A stretch of DNA of 64,000 nucleotides from Phyllostachys edulis (lineage: Eukaryota > Streptophyta > Magnoliopsida > Poales > Poaceae), in the NCBI GenBank assembly GCA_036346405.1, contig CM070567.1, forward strand, positions 44,124,633-44,188,632. Reading direction: 5' to 3'. The position numbers and the translations under genes are program-made. The notes under the pieces were generated by a model. The model was not told the origin of the DNA and made no database searches. It saw nothing but the letters and a program-made list of their open reading frames with translations. Below are positions 20,808 to 29,159 of this stretch, piece after piece. Positions within the stretch are counted from its first letter, which is position 1, and every line of letters starts with the position of its first letter.

Positions 20808-21339
20808 TGTAACACCCTGATTTTCAGAGCCTTCTTGAATTTTCAAAATAAAAAGAACCATTATGTTTTGATGAGAATTCAAAGCTTAACTTGAGAATTT
20901 CAGAATGGACTTCAATTGACTAAACCAAACGTCAACTAAAAACTCTCTTTTGGTTTGTTGGGTTTGTTGGAGCTTTGGTGATTCCCCCCCCCCCATCTGA
21001 GCTTGCTTCGCTCTTCTTTGGACCAGACCTCCTAAGGTCTAGACCTCCCAAGTTCTTGGACCTCTCTTTTTGGTCCTGTTCTGGCCTAAACCTCCCCAGG
21101 CCTAATCCTTCCCTGGGTTCATTTGAATTCCTTCCGCACTCTCTCAAACCTCTCTGTGTTCGCTTAGACTTCCTCTTTGCTTTGATCCATATAACTCTCT
21201 CTAGAAGTTCCCTTCTCTGCCAACCTGGTATTACCGCCCCCAACTCGTGGTATCAATGTCCTCTATGACCTCCTTTTTGTTCATTTGGACCTCCCCACGT
21301 CCTTTAGGACCTCCCTGTGTCCTTTAGGACCTCCCTCTC

Positions 21340-21830
21340 ATTCATTTGGACCTCCCCTTTGGAGATCTTAACCGTCCAGACCTCTCCTTTGTGAGATCTG
21401 GTCATAAGGCCTCCCTTTGGAGATCTTAACCGTCCTGACCTCCCTTTGTGAGATCGGCCGCCGTTAAGACCTCCCTTTAGTGATCTTAACTGTCTAGACC
21501 TCCCTTTGTGAGACACGGCCGTTAAGACCTCCCTTTGGAGATCTTAACCGTCAGGACCTCCCTTTGTTGGATCTGGCCGTTAAGACCTCCCTTTGGAGAT
21601 CTTAACTGTCGCACCTCCCTTTGTGAGATCTGGCCGTTAAGACCTCCCTTTAGAGATCTTAACCGTCCTGACCTCCCTTTGTGAGATCTCGCCGCAAGAC
21701 CTCCCCTTGGAGATCTTAACCTGTCGAGACCTCCCTTTGTTGGATCTCGCCGTTAAGACCTCCCCTTTGGAGATCTTAACCGTTTAGACCTCCCCATGAT
21801 TTGATCTGACCGTCAGGACCTCCCCCCTCG
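21340..21830 (+). repeat. Chr1 LTR tandem array with CGTTAAGA/TCTTAACG arms
   Basis: About eight units of roughly 58-63 bp. Each reads GACCTCCCTTTGTGAGATCT, then GGCCGTTAAGACCTCC, then CTTTGGAGATCTTAACCGTC. GTTAAGA and TCTTAAC face each other within each unit. Confidence 0.9.
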
Positions 21831-22097
21831 TTGTGTCCTTTGGACCTCCTGTCCGTAGGACCTCCCCTAACGCTTTGACTTGCCCCATTTGGCAGTCACA
21901 CGCCTCTTTCTTTATCCTCTGACCGTGTCCTTTGCGCATGGGAGTCTCCCCACATTTAATGCATGTTGTATCGCATTAAATGCTTCTACCTTTTTGCAGC
22001 ACCCGTGCTATTGTTTTGTCACATCTTTTGCCTGCTCCCAGTGTCCTTTTCACTAATTCTTGAACACGCCTACCCTTGGAAATCTGGGTAGCCCTGG

Positions 22098-22106
22098 TTA
22101 TATAAG
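22098..22106 (+). promoter_or_regulatory. Chr1 LTR TATA box
   Basis: TTATATAAG in CTGGTTATATAAGCTTGG, also kept in the 3' LTR at about 30475. Transcription would start about 30 bp on. No ATG lies between here and the predicted donor at 22395. Confidence 0.7.
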
Positions 22107-23249
22107 CTTGGGCAGCCCTTCCTCTTCACCCTTTGCTCATTTCCACTCCCTAGCTAGAACCGACCAGCTCTTGGACCTCCTCCAAAGCTCTCGAACCTCC
22201 TCCAGCAAGCTCCTTGGACCTCCCCCTGATCATCTAGCCTCTCTGTTGGTTTTGTTTCAGTGTTTTATTGGAGTTTCCTTGGTTCTTACTTGAGCTCTAT
22301 TTGACTTGTTTTGTTTTCCACCGTGTAGATTGCGAAGGAAGTGAAGAACACGAGCTCCTTGAGGCAGAAGAGGACACCTAGGCCTTTGAGCAAGGCAAGT
22401 TACACTCTTGATCATATTGCACCCATTATTTTACCCTATATATGTTCCATTTTAAATGTTAATGCATGCTTACTTTACTAAGTTATTTCAATACCTGTCT
22501 TTAAATTCATAGCTATGCCTATCTCCTTTGTATGGCCAATATTGAAATTGAACCAAACCTGTTGTTACCGTAGATAAAATCTAGTTGATACAATAGTGTG
22601 AACCAGAAGCAATTGTGAAATCTTATGCTTAGTCTTGCTTAGACCAAAAGTATTTGATTTGAGAAAATTTTACCAACATGACCAACTGCTGTTTAAAGGG
22701 TTTTAAGCCATGTCATTGGGTTGTCATGGAAGCTTCTAAATGCTTTTGAAAAGCAAATGAACGGAAAAATGGATTTGGACTTGGGCGAAGTGGTTTGCTT
22801 GGCTGGTGCAATGTTTATGCACGGACTCAATCCTAGGTAAGGTTGAGGTCCAGGGGTTTGTGGTGGTCGCCCAAGTCAATTGAGGATAGGCCTTTGAGCG
22901 ATCCTTTGCTAGGCCTATAATGGGCTATGCCTCACCGTACAACCACATGTCTCCAGAATGGGGCGTGAGACCTGACGAACTAATTTGCAAAGTTCTACCA
23001 CAGTTGTTCCACTTGGATGTGTGGGAGGTCTTCTATGGCCAATGGTCTTTCATAACCTATGTTTCCCACCGGCGCAAGAGGGGGCCTCGATCCTACGGAT
23101 TTGTATCCAATGGAGCCGAGACCTTGGTGAGGAGGGACTGTGGTGGAATAATACATTGTAAAGGCCTTGACATGAGCTCTAGACCTCTTACCTTCGGCAG
23201 TGAGAGGTGGCATTGACGAATGCCGGACAAACTAGAGAAATCATGTCAT

Positions 23250-23320
23250 GTGGGTAAAGCGTACAACCTCTGCAGAGTGAAAACTATTCGAATAGCCGTG
23301 TCCGCGGTCATGGACGTGCT
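23250..23320 (+). promoter_or_regulatory. Conserved LTR palindrome block (Chr1 5' copy)
   Basis: GTGGGTAAAG, then the perfect palindromes CTCTGCAGAG (23268-23277) and CTATTCGAATAG (23284-23295), then GTCC...GGAC arms. The 3' LTR copy is 31619-31689. Confidence 0.8.
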
Positions 23321-23627
23321 GGCAAACGACTACTCAAAATTAGACTTGGTTTTGTTTTCAAAAGGCTTTGACAAACTGGTTTTGGGATTTCTATCCCATG
23401 GGTTGGGCAGGGAGCCTTGTGACAGGAGGGTATCCTTCACCATTTGATGATGAATGCTATCCAACTGAAAAATGGAATTTGTAAATGAATTTTAGTTATT
23501 GTATAACTACCTTGGAACTCAGTATATGTATTTGAAAGAAACTTGGCTTTACGCAAATCAACCATATTATGCCTTTCCGTTGATATCCATTATGCATGTC
23601 ATTACATTATTTGATCGTGTAACTTGC

Positions 23628-23646
23628 GAGCACGGTTGTTGTGCTC
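23628..23646 (+). promoter_or_regulatory. Conserved leader hairpin (Chr1 5' copy)
   Basis: GAGCAC, loop GGTTGTT, GTGCTC, ending 28 nt before the predicted acceptor. Identical in the 3' LTR (31994-32012). Confidence 0.75.
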
Positions 23647-23837
23647 ATTCTTGCTTGATTGATGAATTGAACAGGAGAAGACCTCTTTGATGATGATGAG
23701 GACCAGATCAATTAGGCCGCGCCCTCCAGCCAATTACCTGTGGTGTATTGGATGGACTTGGTTTTGCTTCTGCTGTGTATTTTGCTTTGTTGTCTTGGCT
23801 TGTAAGCAACCTTGTAATCAACTCTTTTGCTGTTAAT

Positions 23838-23843
23838 AAAGTC
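23838..23843 (+). terminator. Chr1 LTR polyadenylation signal
   Basis: AATAAA in TGTTAATAAAGTCTC, downstream of a T-rich stretch and before the GGACCTCC tail. Also in the 3' LTR at about 32203. Confidence 0.6.
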
Positions 23844-23929
23844 TCTCGTGGATGTATGTTACCACTCGTGTTTGCTGTGTGAACTAGCCATTGATCCTTG
23901 GGACTGGTTCGGATCACAGGAGGATTAGG

Positions 23930-24184
23930 ACTTCTCCAAGTCCCATGACCTCCTCGGGTTGGTCTCTGGACCTCCCCCAGGTCTGGTTGTGGCTCTTGGG
24001 GAGGTCCTGAGACTCAAGACCTCATCGGGTTAGTTCCCTGGACCTCCAGGAGGTCCGGCTGGACCTCTTGGGAAGCCTGGGAGGACTGCCCAAGAGGTCC
24101 CTAGGACCTCCTAGGAGGTCCTGGTGGACTCCCAGGGAGGTCTTGGAGGACCTCTCGGGTGAGGCCCCTGGCCGGGTCGTCACA
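23930..24184 (+). repeat. GGACCTCC/GGAGGTCC palindrome cluster at the Chr1 LTR end
   Basis: Alternating GGACCTCC and GGAGGTC words. It includes the perfect 20-bp palindrome AGGACCTCCTAGGAGGTCCT near 24098 and GGACCTCC-A-GGAGGTCC near 24042. The 3' LTR copy has one change in the 20-bp palindrome. Confidence 0.85.
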
Positions 24185-24186
24185 AG

Positions 24187-24198
24187 TGGTATCAGAGC
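24187..24198 (+). promoter_or_regulatory. Chr1 primer-binding site (initiator tRNA-Met)
   Basis: TGGTATCAGAGC two bases after the 5' LTR, complementary to the 3' end of plant initiator tRNA-Met. Confidence 0.95.
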
Positions 24199-24608
24199 GT
24201 CTTGACTACAGGATGTAGCCTAGTAGAATGGCCATAGAATTTCAAAGTTTATTTTATAAAACAAAGAAGCATAAAATGTTCTTTTCTTATCTGGGTCATC
24301 CTTCTATCCTTACCCCCCCTTTCGGTAATCTTTCTTACCTTAATCTAATCTTACCTTGTTTCTATCTTTGCACCGATTTACAATATTAAATGGATCCTCC
24401 TTACCTTTTGAAACCTATATTAGAGGTCTCTTGGCTAGGTATGGTGCTCAAGACCTCCTTCAAGTGGTAAGAAACGTGTAGAACGATGTCTCTTTATTAC
24501 AAGTCTTGAAAAATTTGCTTTTTGTTGTTTGCTTTGTTCAGCTTGGTTGTTTTGCTGTCCCCTTAGTCTCTTGCTTTCTCTTTCCTCAGCCTCTAGAGCT
24601 CAGACAAG

Positions 24609-25394
24609 ATGGTCACCACTAGAAATGGTAGTGGCAGCTTAAGCAATTGGAACCGACAAGCTAGGGATGAGCCTGAGAACCCAGCCTGGTGGAGCAACCA
24701 GAATAGAGGAGTTGATAATGTGCAGAATCAACCAGCCCCACAACCACCACCTCCTCCAACAGAAGGTCCTAGCTGGGCCCATATGATGGCTAATTAGGCT
24801 CAACTAATAAACCTGCTCTCACAATCCATTGCCAACACCCAGTCTTTGCAAGCAACAACAGCAGCTCAGCCACAAGCTCCAATTTCACCTCCCCCAGGGG
24901 CCAACATAGCGGAATTTATGAGATTAAGCCCAACCTTTTCCAAAGACTCTGAGCCAATGGAAGCGATGATTGGCTTAGGGCGAAGGGCGTAAAATTGGAC
25001 ATGGTCCAATGCTCGACCGTGAGAGGGTCTTATTGCCTCCCATCAACTTAGTGGCCTAGCCTCTGAATGGTGGGATAACTTTAGCCAATCACATGCTAAT
25101 GCTCAAACCATCACGTGAGATGAGTTTGTGCAAGCTTTTCATCGAGCCCATATTCCTCCGGGCATGATGTCTTTGAAGAGGAAGGAATTTCGTTCCTTGC
25201 GTCAGGGCAGCAGCACTGTCAATGAATATCTACATAAATTTAACCAATTGGCTCGGTATGCTCCTGAAGATGTTGCTTCGAATGAAGCTAAGCAAGAGCG
25301 CTTCCTGGAAGGGCTCAAGGATGAGATTTCAGTGCTCCTTATTGCCCAAGATCACTCTGATTTCCAGTAGCTTGTTAGTAAGGCTATTCGGTAA
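24609..25394 (+). pseudogene. Chr1 gag (capsid part), broken
   Basis: Gag is the particle-forming protein. The ATG at 24609 opens MVTTRNGSGSLSNWN, then a TAG at 24795. The capsid core (retrotransposon gag domain) follows as AEFMRLSPTFSKDSEP, then ASEWWDNFSQSHANAQTIT and FHRAHIPPG with FRSLRQGSSTVNEYL. At least two small indels lie between about 24960 and 25050, so the middle reads in another frame. Further in-frame stops are TGA near 25117, TAG at 25368 and TAA at 25392. The start was chosen because it follows the long leader and the N-terminus matches the usual basic/Asn-rich start. Zinc knuckle is in the next segment. Confidence 0.85.
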
Positions 25395-25412
25395 GAGGGC
25401 AATCTCCAAGAG

Positions 25413-26624
25413 ATGGAGAGCCGAAAAAGAAAGAAAGCGGCACAGAGGTTTAATCCTAGAGGTTTTCCCAAGCCCAGGGCCTCCCAAACCCAGACCTCCT
25501 CTTCGAGAGCATCTGGCACAGCACTGCGCCTAAGCAAATCGAGCTTTCATAAGAACCCCTCTGGAAGTCAGCACCTCAAGAAGTCTTTCTCAACCTCCGC
25601 AGTTGGAGTGACTTGTTTCTTTTGTAATGAGGTAGGGCACTATGCTAGCAGATGCCCAAGGAAACAGCAAGCCTCTGCTGCATCCCGATCTGGTCAAGGA
25701 GCTTCAGCTCAGGGCAGTGCATCAAGTGTGAAGCCAGTAGCCGACCTTACAAAGGGTCGTGTCACACATGTCACGGCTGAGGAGGCACAAGCAGCACCTG
25801 ATGTAGTCCTTGGTACATTCCTTGTCAACTCCGTACCAGCTTTGGTTTTATTTGACTCAGGAGCTTCTCATTCTTTTGTTTCAAGCAATTCTGTAGGGAA
25901 ATGTGGGTTACCTATATCTCCTTTAGTTAACCGTATGCTAATTCATGCCCTAGGCTCAGAAATGAGGACTAGTTCCCAATGCCCAAATCTTACCTTAGAG
26001 ATCTCTGGAGTTCTCTTTTCTGCAGACTTGATAGTCTTGCATTCCCAAGGTTTAGATGTGATTCTTGGAATGGATTGGCTAGCCAAGAATCATGGACAGA
26101 TAGACTGTGCTAGCAAGTCCATCACACTCACCAATGATCAAGGGATACAAGTGGAGTTCAGATCTAAGACCTCCCCTAAGTCAAGACCTCTTTTGACCAG
26201 CTTGAAGGACTTGAAGTTAGAAGACCTCCCAATGGTCAGGGAGTATCTAGATGTGTTCCCTAAGGAATTGCCTGGTATGCAACTGGATAGGGATATCGTG
26301 TTCCTCATTGATCTAGTCCTTGGGACTGCTCCTATATCAAAAAGACCTTACAGGATGCCAACAAATGAGTTGGTTGAGTTGAAGAAACAAATCAAAGAGC
26401 TCAAAGACAAAGGATTCATTCGACCAAGCTCTTCACCATGGGGAGCACCAATGTTGTTTGTCAAGAAGAAAGATGACAGCTTAAGGATGTGTGTAGACTA
26501 TAGGTCACTTAATGGGGTCACCATTAAGAACAAGCACCCATTGCCCAAGATAGAGGACCTCTTTGACCAATTAAAAGGAGCAAGTGTGTTATCCAAAATT
26601 GACTTAAGGTCTAGTTACCATTAA
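25413..26624 (+). pseudogene. Chr1 gag C-terminus, protease and N-terminal reverse transcriptase
   Basis: An open stretch of 403 codons. The CCHC zinc knuckle CFFCNEVGHYASRC is at residues 68-81. The aspartic protease site LFDSGASHSF is at about 146-155 with D and G intact. It is followed by the ILGMDWL protease motif. RT begins near residue 310 (KRPYRMP) with SSPWGAPMLFVKKK and MCVDYRSLN. The stretch ends at a TAA at 26622 directly after SSYH, where the family normally has glutamine. The ATG at 25413 is internal, not a true start; gag and pol are one frame here. Confidence 0.9.
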
Positions 26625-27158
26625 TTAAAGATTAGACCAGAAGACATTCCCAAAATTGCTTTTACCACAAGGTAGGGGCTATATGAGTTCACTGTAATGT
26701 CATTTGGGTTGACAAATGCACCAGCGTATTTCATGAATATGATGAACAAAGTATTCATGGACTTTCTGCATAAGTTTGTAGTTGTATTTATTGATGATAT
26801 CCTTATCTACTCCAAAAATAGGGAAGAACATGAAGACCACCTTAGGGCTGTTTTGGAAAGGCTTAGAGAACAACAGCTCTATGCCAAGTTTAATAAGTGT
26901 GAGTTCTGGTTAAGACAAGTGGCTTTTCTTGGTCATATTATGTCAGCCAAGGGAGTGGCAATAGATCCTTCGAAAGTCGAAGCTGTATTAGAATGGAGAC
27001 CACCCAAGACAATAACTGAGGTGAGAAGATTTCTTGGACTGGCTGGCTATTATAGAAGATTCATTAAAGGCTTCTCCAAGATTGCTAGACCTCTCACTCA
27101 GCTTTTAAAAAAGGAGAAGAAATTTGAATGGACTGAAACCTGTGAGCAAAGCTTTTAA
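26625..27158 (+). pseudogene. Chr1 reverse transcriptase, catalytic part
   Basis: Continues RT in the same frame: KIRPEDIPKIAFTTR, a TAG at 26673 in place of the usual Tyr, then MSFGLTNAPAYF and the catalytic VFIDDILIYSK at about 26784-26816 with both Asp residues intact. The thumb region carries FLGHIMSAKGV and RRFLGLAGYYRRFI. It ends with a TAA at 27156 in ...QSF-ELKK.... Role: copies element RNA into cDNA. Confidence 0.9.
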
Positions 27159-27161
27159 GAA

Positions 27162-27608
27162 TTGAAGAAAAGGCTTGTCACAGCTCCTGTCCTAGTCCTG
27201 CCAGACATACATAAAGATTTTGAGGTATTTTGTGATGCCTCTCATCAAGGGCTGGGATGTGTGTTAATGCAAGAAGGAAATGTAGTGGCTTATACATCTA
27301 AGCAGTTGAGACCTCATGAGGAAAACTACCAAACACATGATCTAGAATTGGCAGCTATTGTGCATGCCTTAAAGATTTGGCGGCATTACCTCATCGGTAA
27401 TCGCTGTGAGATATACATAGATCACAAGAGCTTGAAGTATATTTTCACTCAATCAGAGCTTAACCTCAGGCAAAGGAGATGGCTAGAATTGATTAAGGAC
27501 TATGACCTTGGGATCCATTATCACCCAAGCAAAGCCAATGTGGTGGCAGATGCCCTAAGTCGAAAAGGGTATTGTAATACTATGATGGTGCAAGAGCAGC
27601 AGCCCTAA
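27162..27608 (+). pseudogene. Chr1 RNase H segment
   Basis: In frame with RT. LPDIHKDFEVFCDASHQGLG carries the first catalytic Asp; YTSKQLRPHEENY, HDLELAAIVHALKIWRHYL (Glu) and IYIDHKSLKYIF (Asp) supply the rest, with VVADALSR near the end. Closed by a TAA at 27606. It degrades the RNA of the hybrid during reverse transcription. Confidence 0.9.
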
Positions 27609-29123
27609 TTGTATGACGAGCTAAGACATCTTAACTTGGAAATTGTGAACCAAGGTTGTGTGAACACTCTGGAGGTTCACCCAACAATTCAAGATCAGAT
27701 TAGAGAACTTCAAGGAGAAGAAGAAGACATTCAAGAGATCAAGAAGAACATGAGAAGCGGTAAAGCCCCAAGTTTCTCCGAAAATGAGCATGGGACAGTG
27801 TGGTTTGGTAGCCATATTTGTGTGCCAGATCATCAAGAGATCAAGCAACTGATCCTGAAGGAGGCTCATGGATCACCTTATTCTATTCACCCGGGCAGCA
27901 CCAAGATGTATCAAGACCTCAAAGAGAATTTCTGGTGGGTCAGCATGAAGCAAGAGATTGCCAAATTTGTTGCTCAGTGTGATGTATGCCAGAGAGTTAA
28001 AGCTGAACACCAAAAACCAGCTGGCTTATTGCAGCCTTTGCCCATACCCGAGTGGAAATGTGAACAAGTAGGCATGGACTTTATCACTGGACTGCCTAGA
28101 ACCCAATCAGGATATGACTCAATATGGGTGGTGGTTGACCGCTTAACCAAAGTAGCACATTTTATACCAGTCAAGACCACCTATACTAGTAATACATTAG
28201 CAGATCTGTACATGGCCAAAATTGTTTGTTTACATGGAGTGCCCAGAAGAATAGTTTCAGACAGAGGGACTCAGTTCACCTCAAGATTCTGGAAGAGTTT
28301 ACATAAAGCCTTAGGCACTAAACTCAATTTTAGTACAGCTTATCACCCTCAAACCGATGGACAAACAGAGAGAGTAAACCAAGTCCTTGAGGACATGCTC
28401 AGGGCATGTGCTCTAGATTTCGGAAAGAGCTGGCACAAGAACTTGCCCTATGCTGAATTCTCTTATAACAATAGCTATCAAGCTAGCCTACAGATGTCTC
28501 CTTTCGAAGCCTTATATGGTAGACCTTGTAGAACACCCCTTCTTTGGGATGAAGTGGGAGAACACCAGCTCTATTGTCTTGACTTGATCAAGGAAGCTGA
28601 AGACAAGGTGAAGTTGATAAAGGAACGATTGAGAGTGGCTCAGTCCCAACAAAGAAGCTATGTAGATAATCGTGGAAGGGAGTTATCTTTTGAAGTTGGA
28701 GACTTCGTCTACCTCAGAGTGATGCCACTTCAGGGAGTTAGAAGATTTCAGACTAAAGGAAAGTTAGCACCAAGATTTGTTAGGCCATACAAGGTCCTGG
28801 CAAGGCAAGGTGAAGTGGCCTATCAACTAGAGCTTCTAGAGTCTTTATCGGCAGTGCACAATGTCTTCCATGTATCACAGCTAAGGAAGTGTCTTCGAGT
28901 GCCAGAAGATCAAACCACCCTAGAGAGCATTGATCTCCAAGAAGACCTCACTTATGTGGAGGAGCCAATCAAGATCCCTAACGTTGCAGAGCGCGTCACT
29001 AGGAGCAGGACCATCCGATCATACAAAGTCCAGTGGATCCATCATCCAGAAAGTGAAGCCACATGGGAGAAAGAGGAAGATCTCAAGACTAACTATCCCT
29101 ACCTCTTTGCTGGCCAAGCTTGA
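27609..29123 (+). CDS. Chr1 integrase with chromodomain, open 504-codon segment of pol
   Basis: This is the C-terminal part of the polyprotein, intact over 504 residues. The HHCC zinc-binding motif uses H87, H94, C124 and C127. Catalytic residues are D157 (VGMDFITGL), D218 (IVSDRGTQF) and E254 (GQTERVNQ), with 35 residues between the last two, as in DD35E integrases. A GPY/F-like module lies near RPYKVLARQGEVAYQL. The C-terminal chromodomain (about 460-500) contains SYKVQWIHHPESEATWE and EDLKTNYPYLF. In such elements it directs insertion to particular chromatin. The ATG is internal; the true protein would be released from the polyprotein. Confidence 0.92.
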   Translation: MYDELRHLNLEIVNQGCVNTLEVHPTIQDQIRELQGEEEDIQEIKKNMRSGKAPSFSENEHGTVWFGSHICVPDHQEIKQLILKEAHGSPYSIHPGSTKMYQDLKENFWWVSMKQEIAKFVAQCDVCQRVKAEHQKPAGLLQPLPIPEWKCEQVGMDFITGLPRTQSGYDSIWVVVDRLTKVAHFIPVKTTYTSNTLADLYMAKIVCLHGVPRRIVSDRGTQFTSRFWKSLHKALGTKLNFSTAYHPQTDGQTERVNQVLEDMLRACALDFGKSWHKNLPYAEFSYNNSYQASLQMSPFEALYGRPCRTPLLWDEVGEHQLYCLDLIKEAEDKVKLIKERLRVAQSQQRSYVDNRGRELSFEVGDFVYLRVMPLQGVRRFQTKGKLAPRFVRPYKVLARQGEVAYQLELLESLSAVHNVFHVSQLRKCLRVPEDQTTLESIDLQEDLTYVEEPIKIPNVAERVTRSRTIRSYKVQWIHHPESEATWEKEEDLKTNYPYLFAGQA

Positions 29124-29144
29124 ATCTCGGGGTCGAGATTCCCT

Positions 29145-29159
29145 TAAGGGGGGTAGGTT
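29145..29159 (+). promoter_or_regulatory. Chr1 polypurine tract
   Basis: AAGGGGGGTAGGTT immediately upstream of the 3' LTR, after the inverted phrase GAATCTCGGGGTCGAGATTC. Confidence 0.8.

Larger units (their letters stand above)
22395..23674 (+). other. Predicted GC-AG leader intron of Chr1 5' LTR
   Basis: Donor GAGCAAG|GCAAGT and acceptor TTGAACAG|GAGAAG bound 1280 nt that contain the conserved block and the hairpin. Homologous borders exist in LTR-S, Chr2 and LTR-B2. The 3' LTR copy (30767-32040) has donor GCAGGT. Beyond the acceptor a short acidic frame (EDLFDDDEDQIN) ends at TAG. Removing this segment would strip the many leader ATGs upstream of gag. Confidence 0.45.
20808..24184 (+). 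repeat. Chr1 5' LTR
   Basis: Contents in order: GACCTCC-rich U3 with a 60-bp hairpin array (21340-21830), TATA box (22098-22106), a leader with predicted intron (22395-23674), conserved block (23250-23320), hairpin (23628-23646), AATAAA (23838-23843), and a palindrome-rich GGACCTCC tail. It differs from the 3' LTR by scattered substitutions and small indels. Confidence 0.95.
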
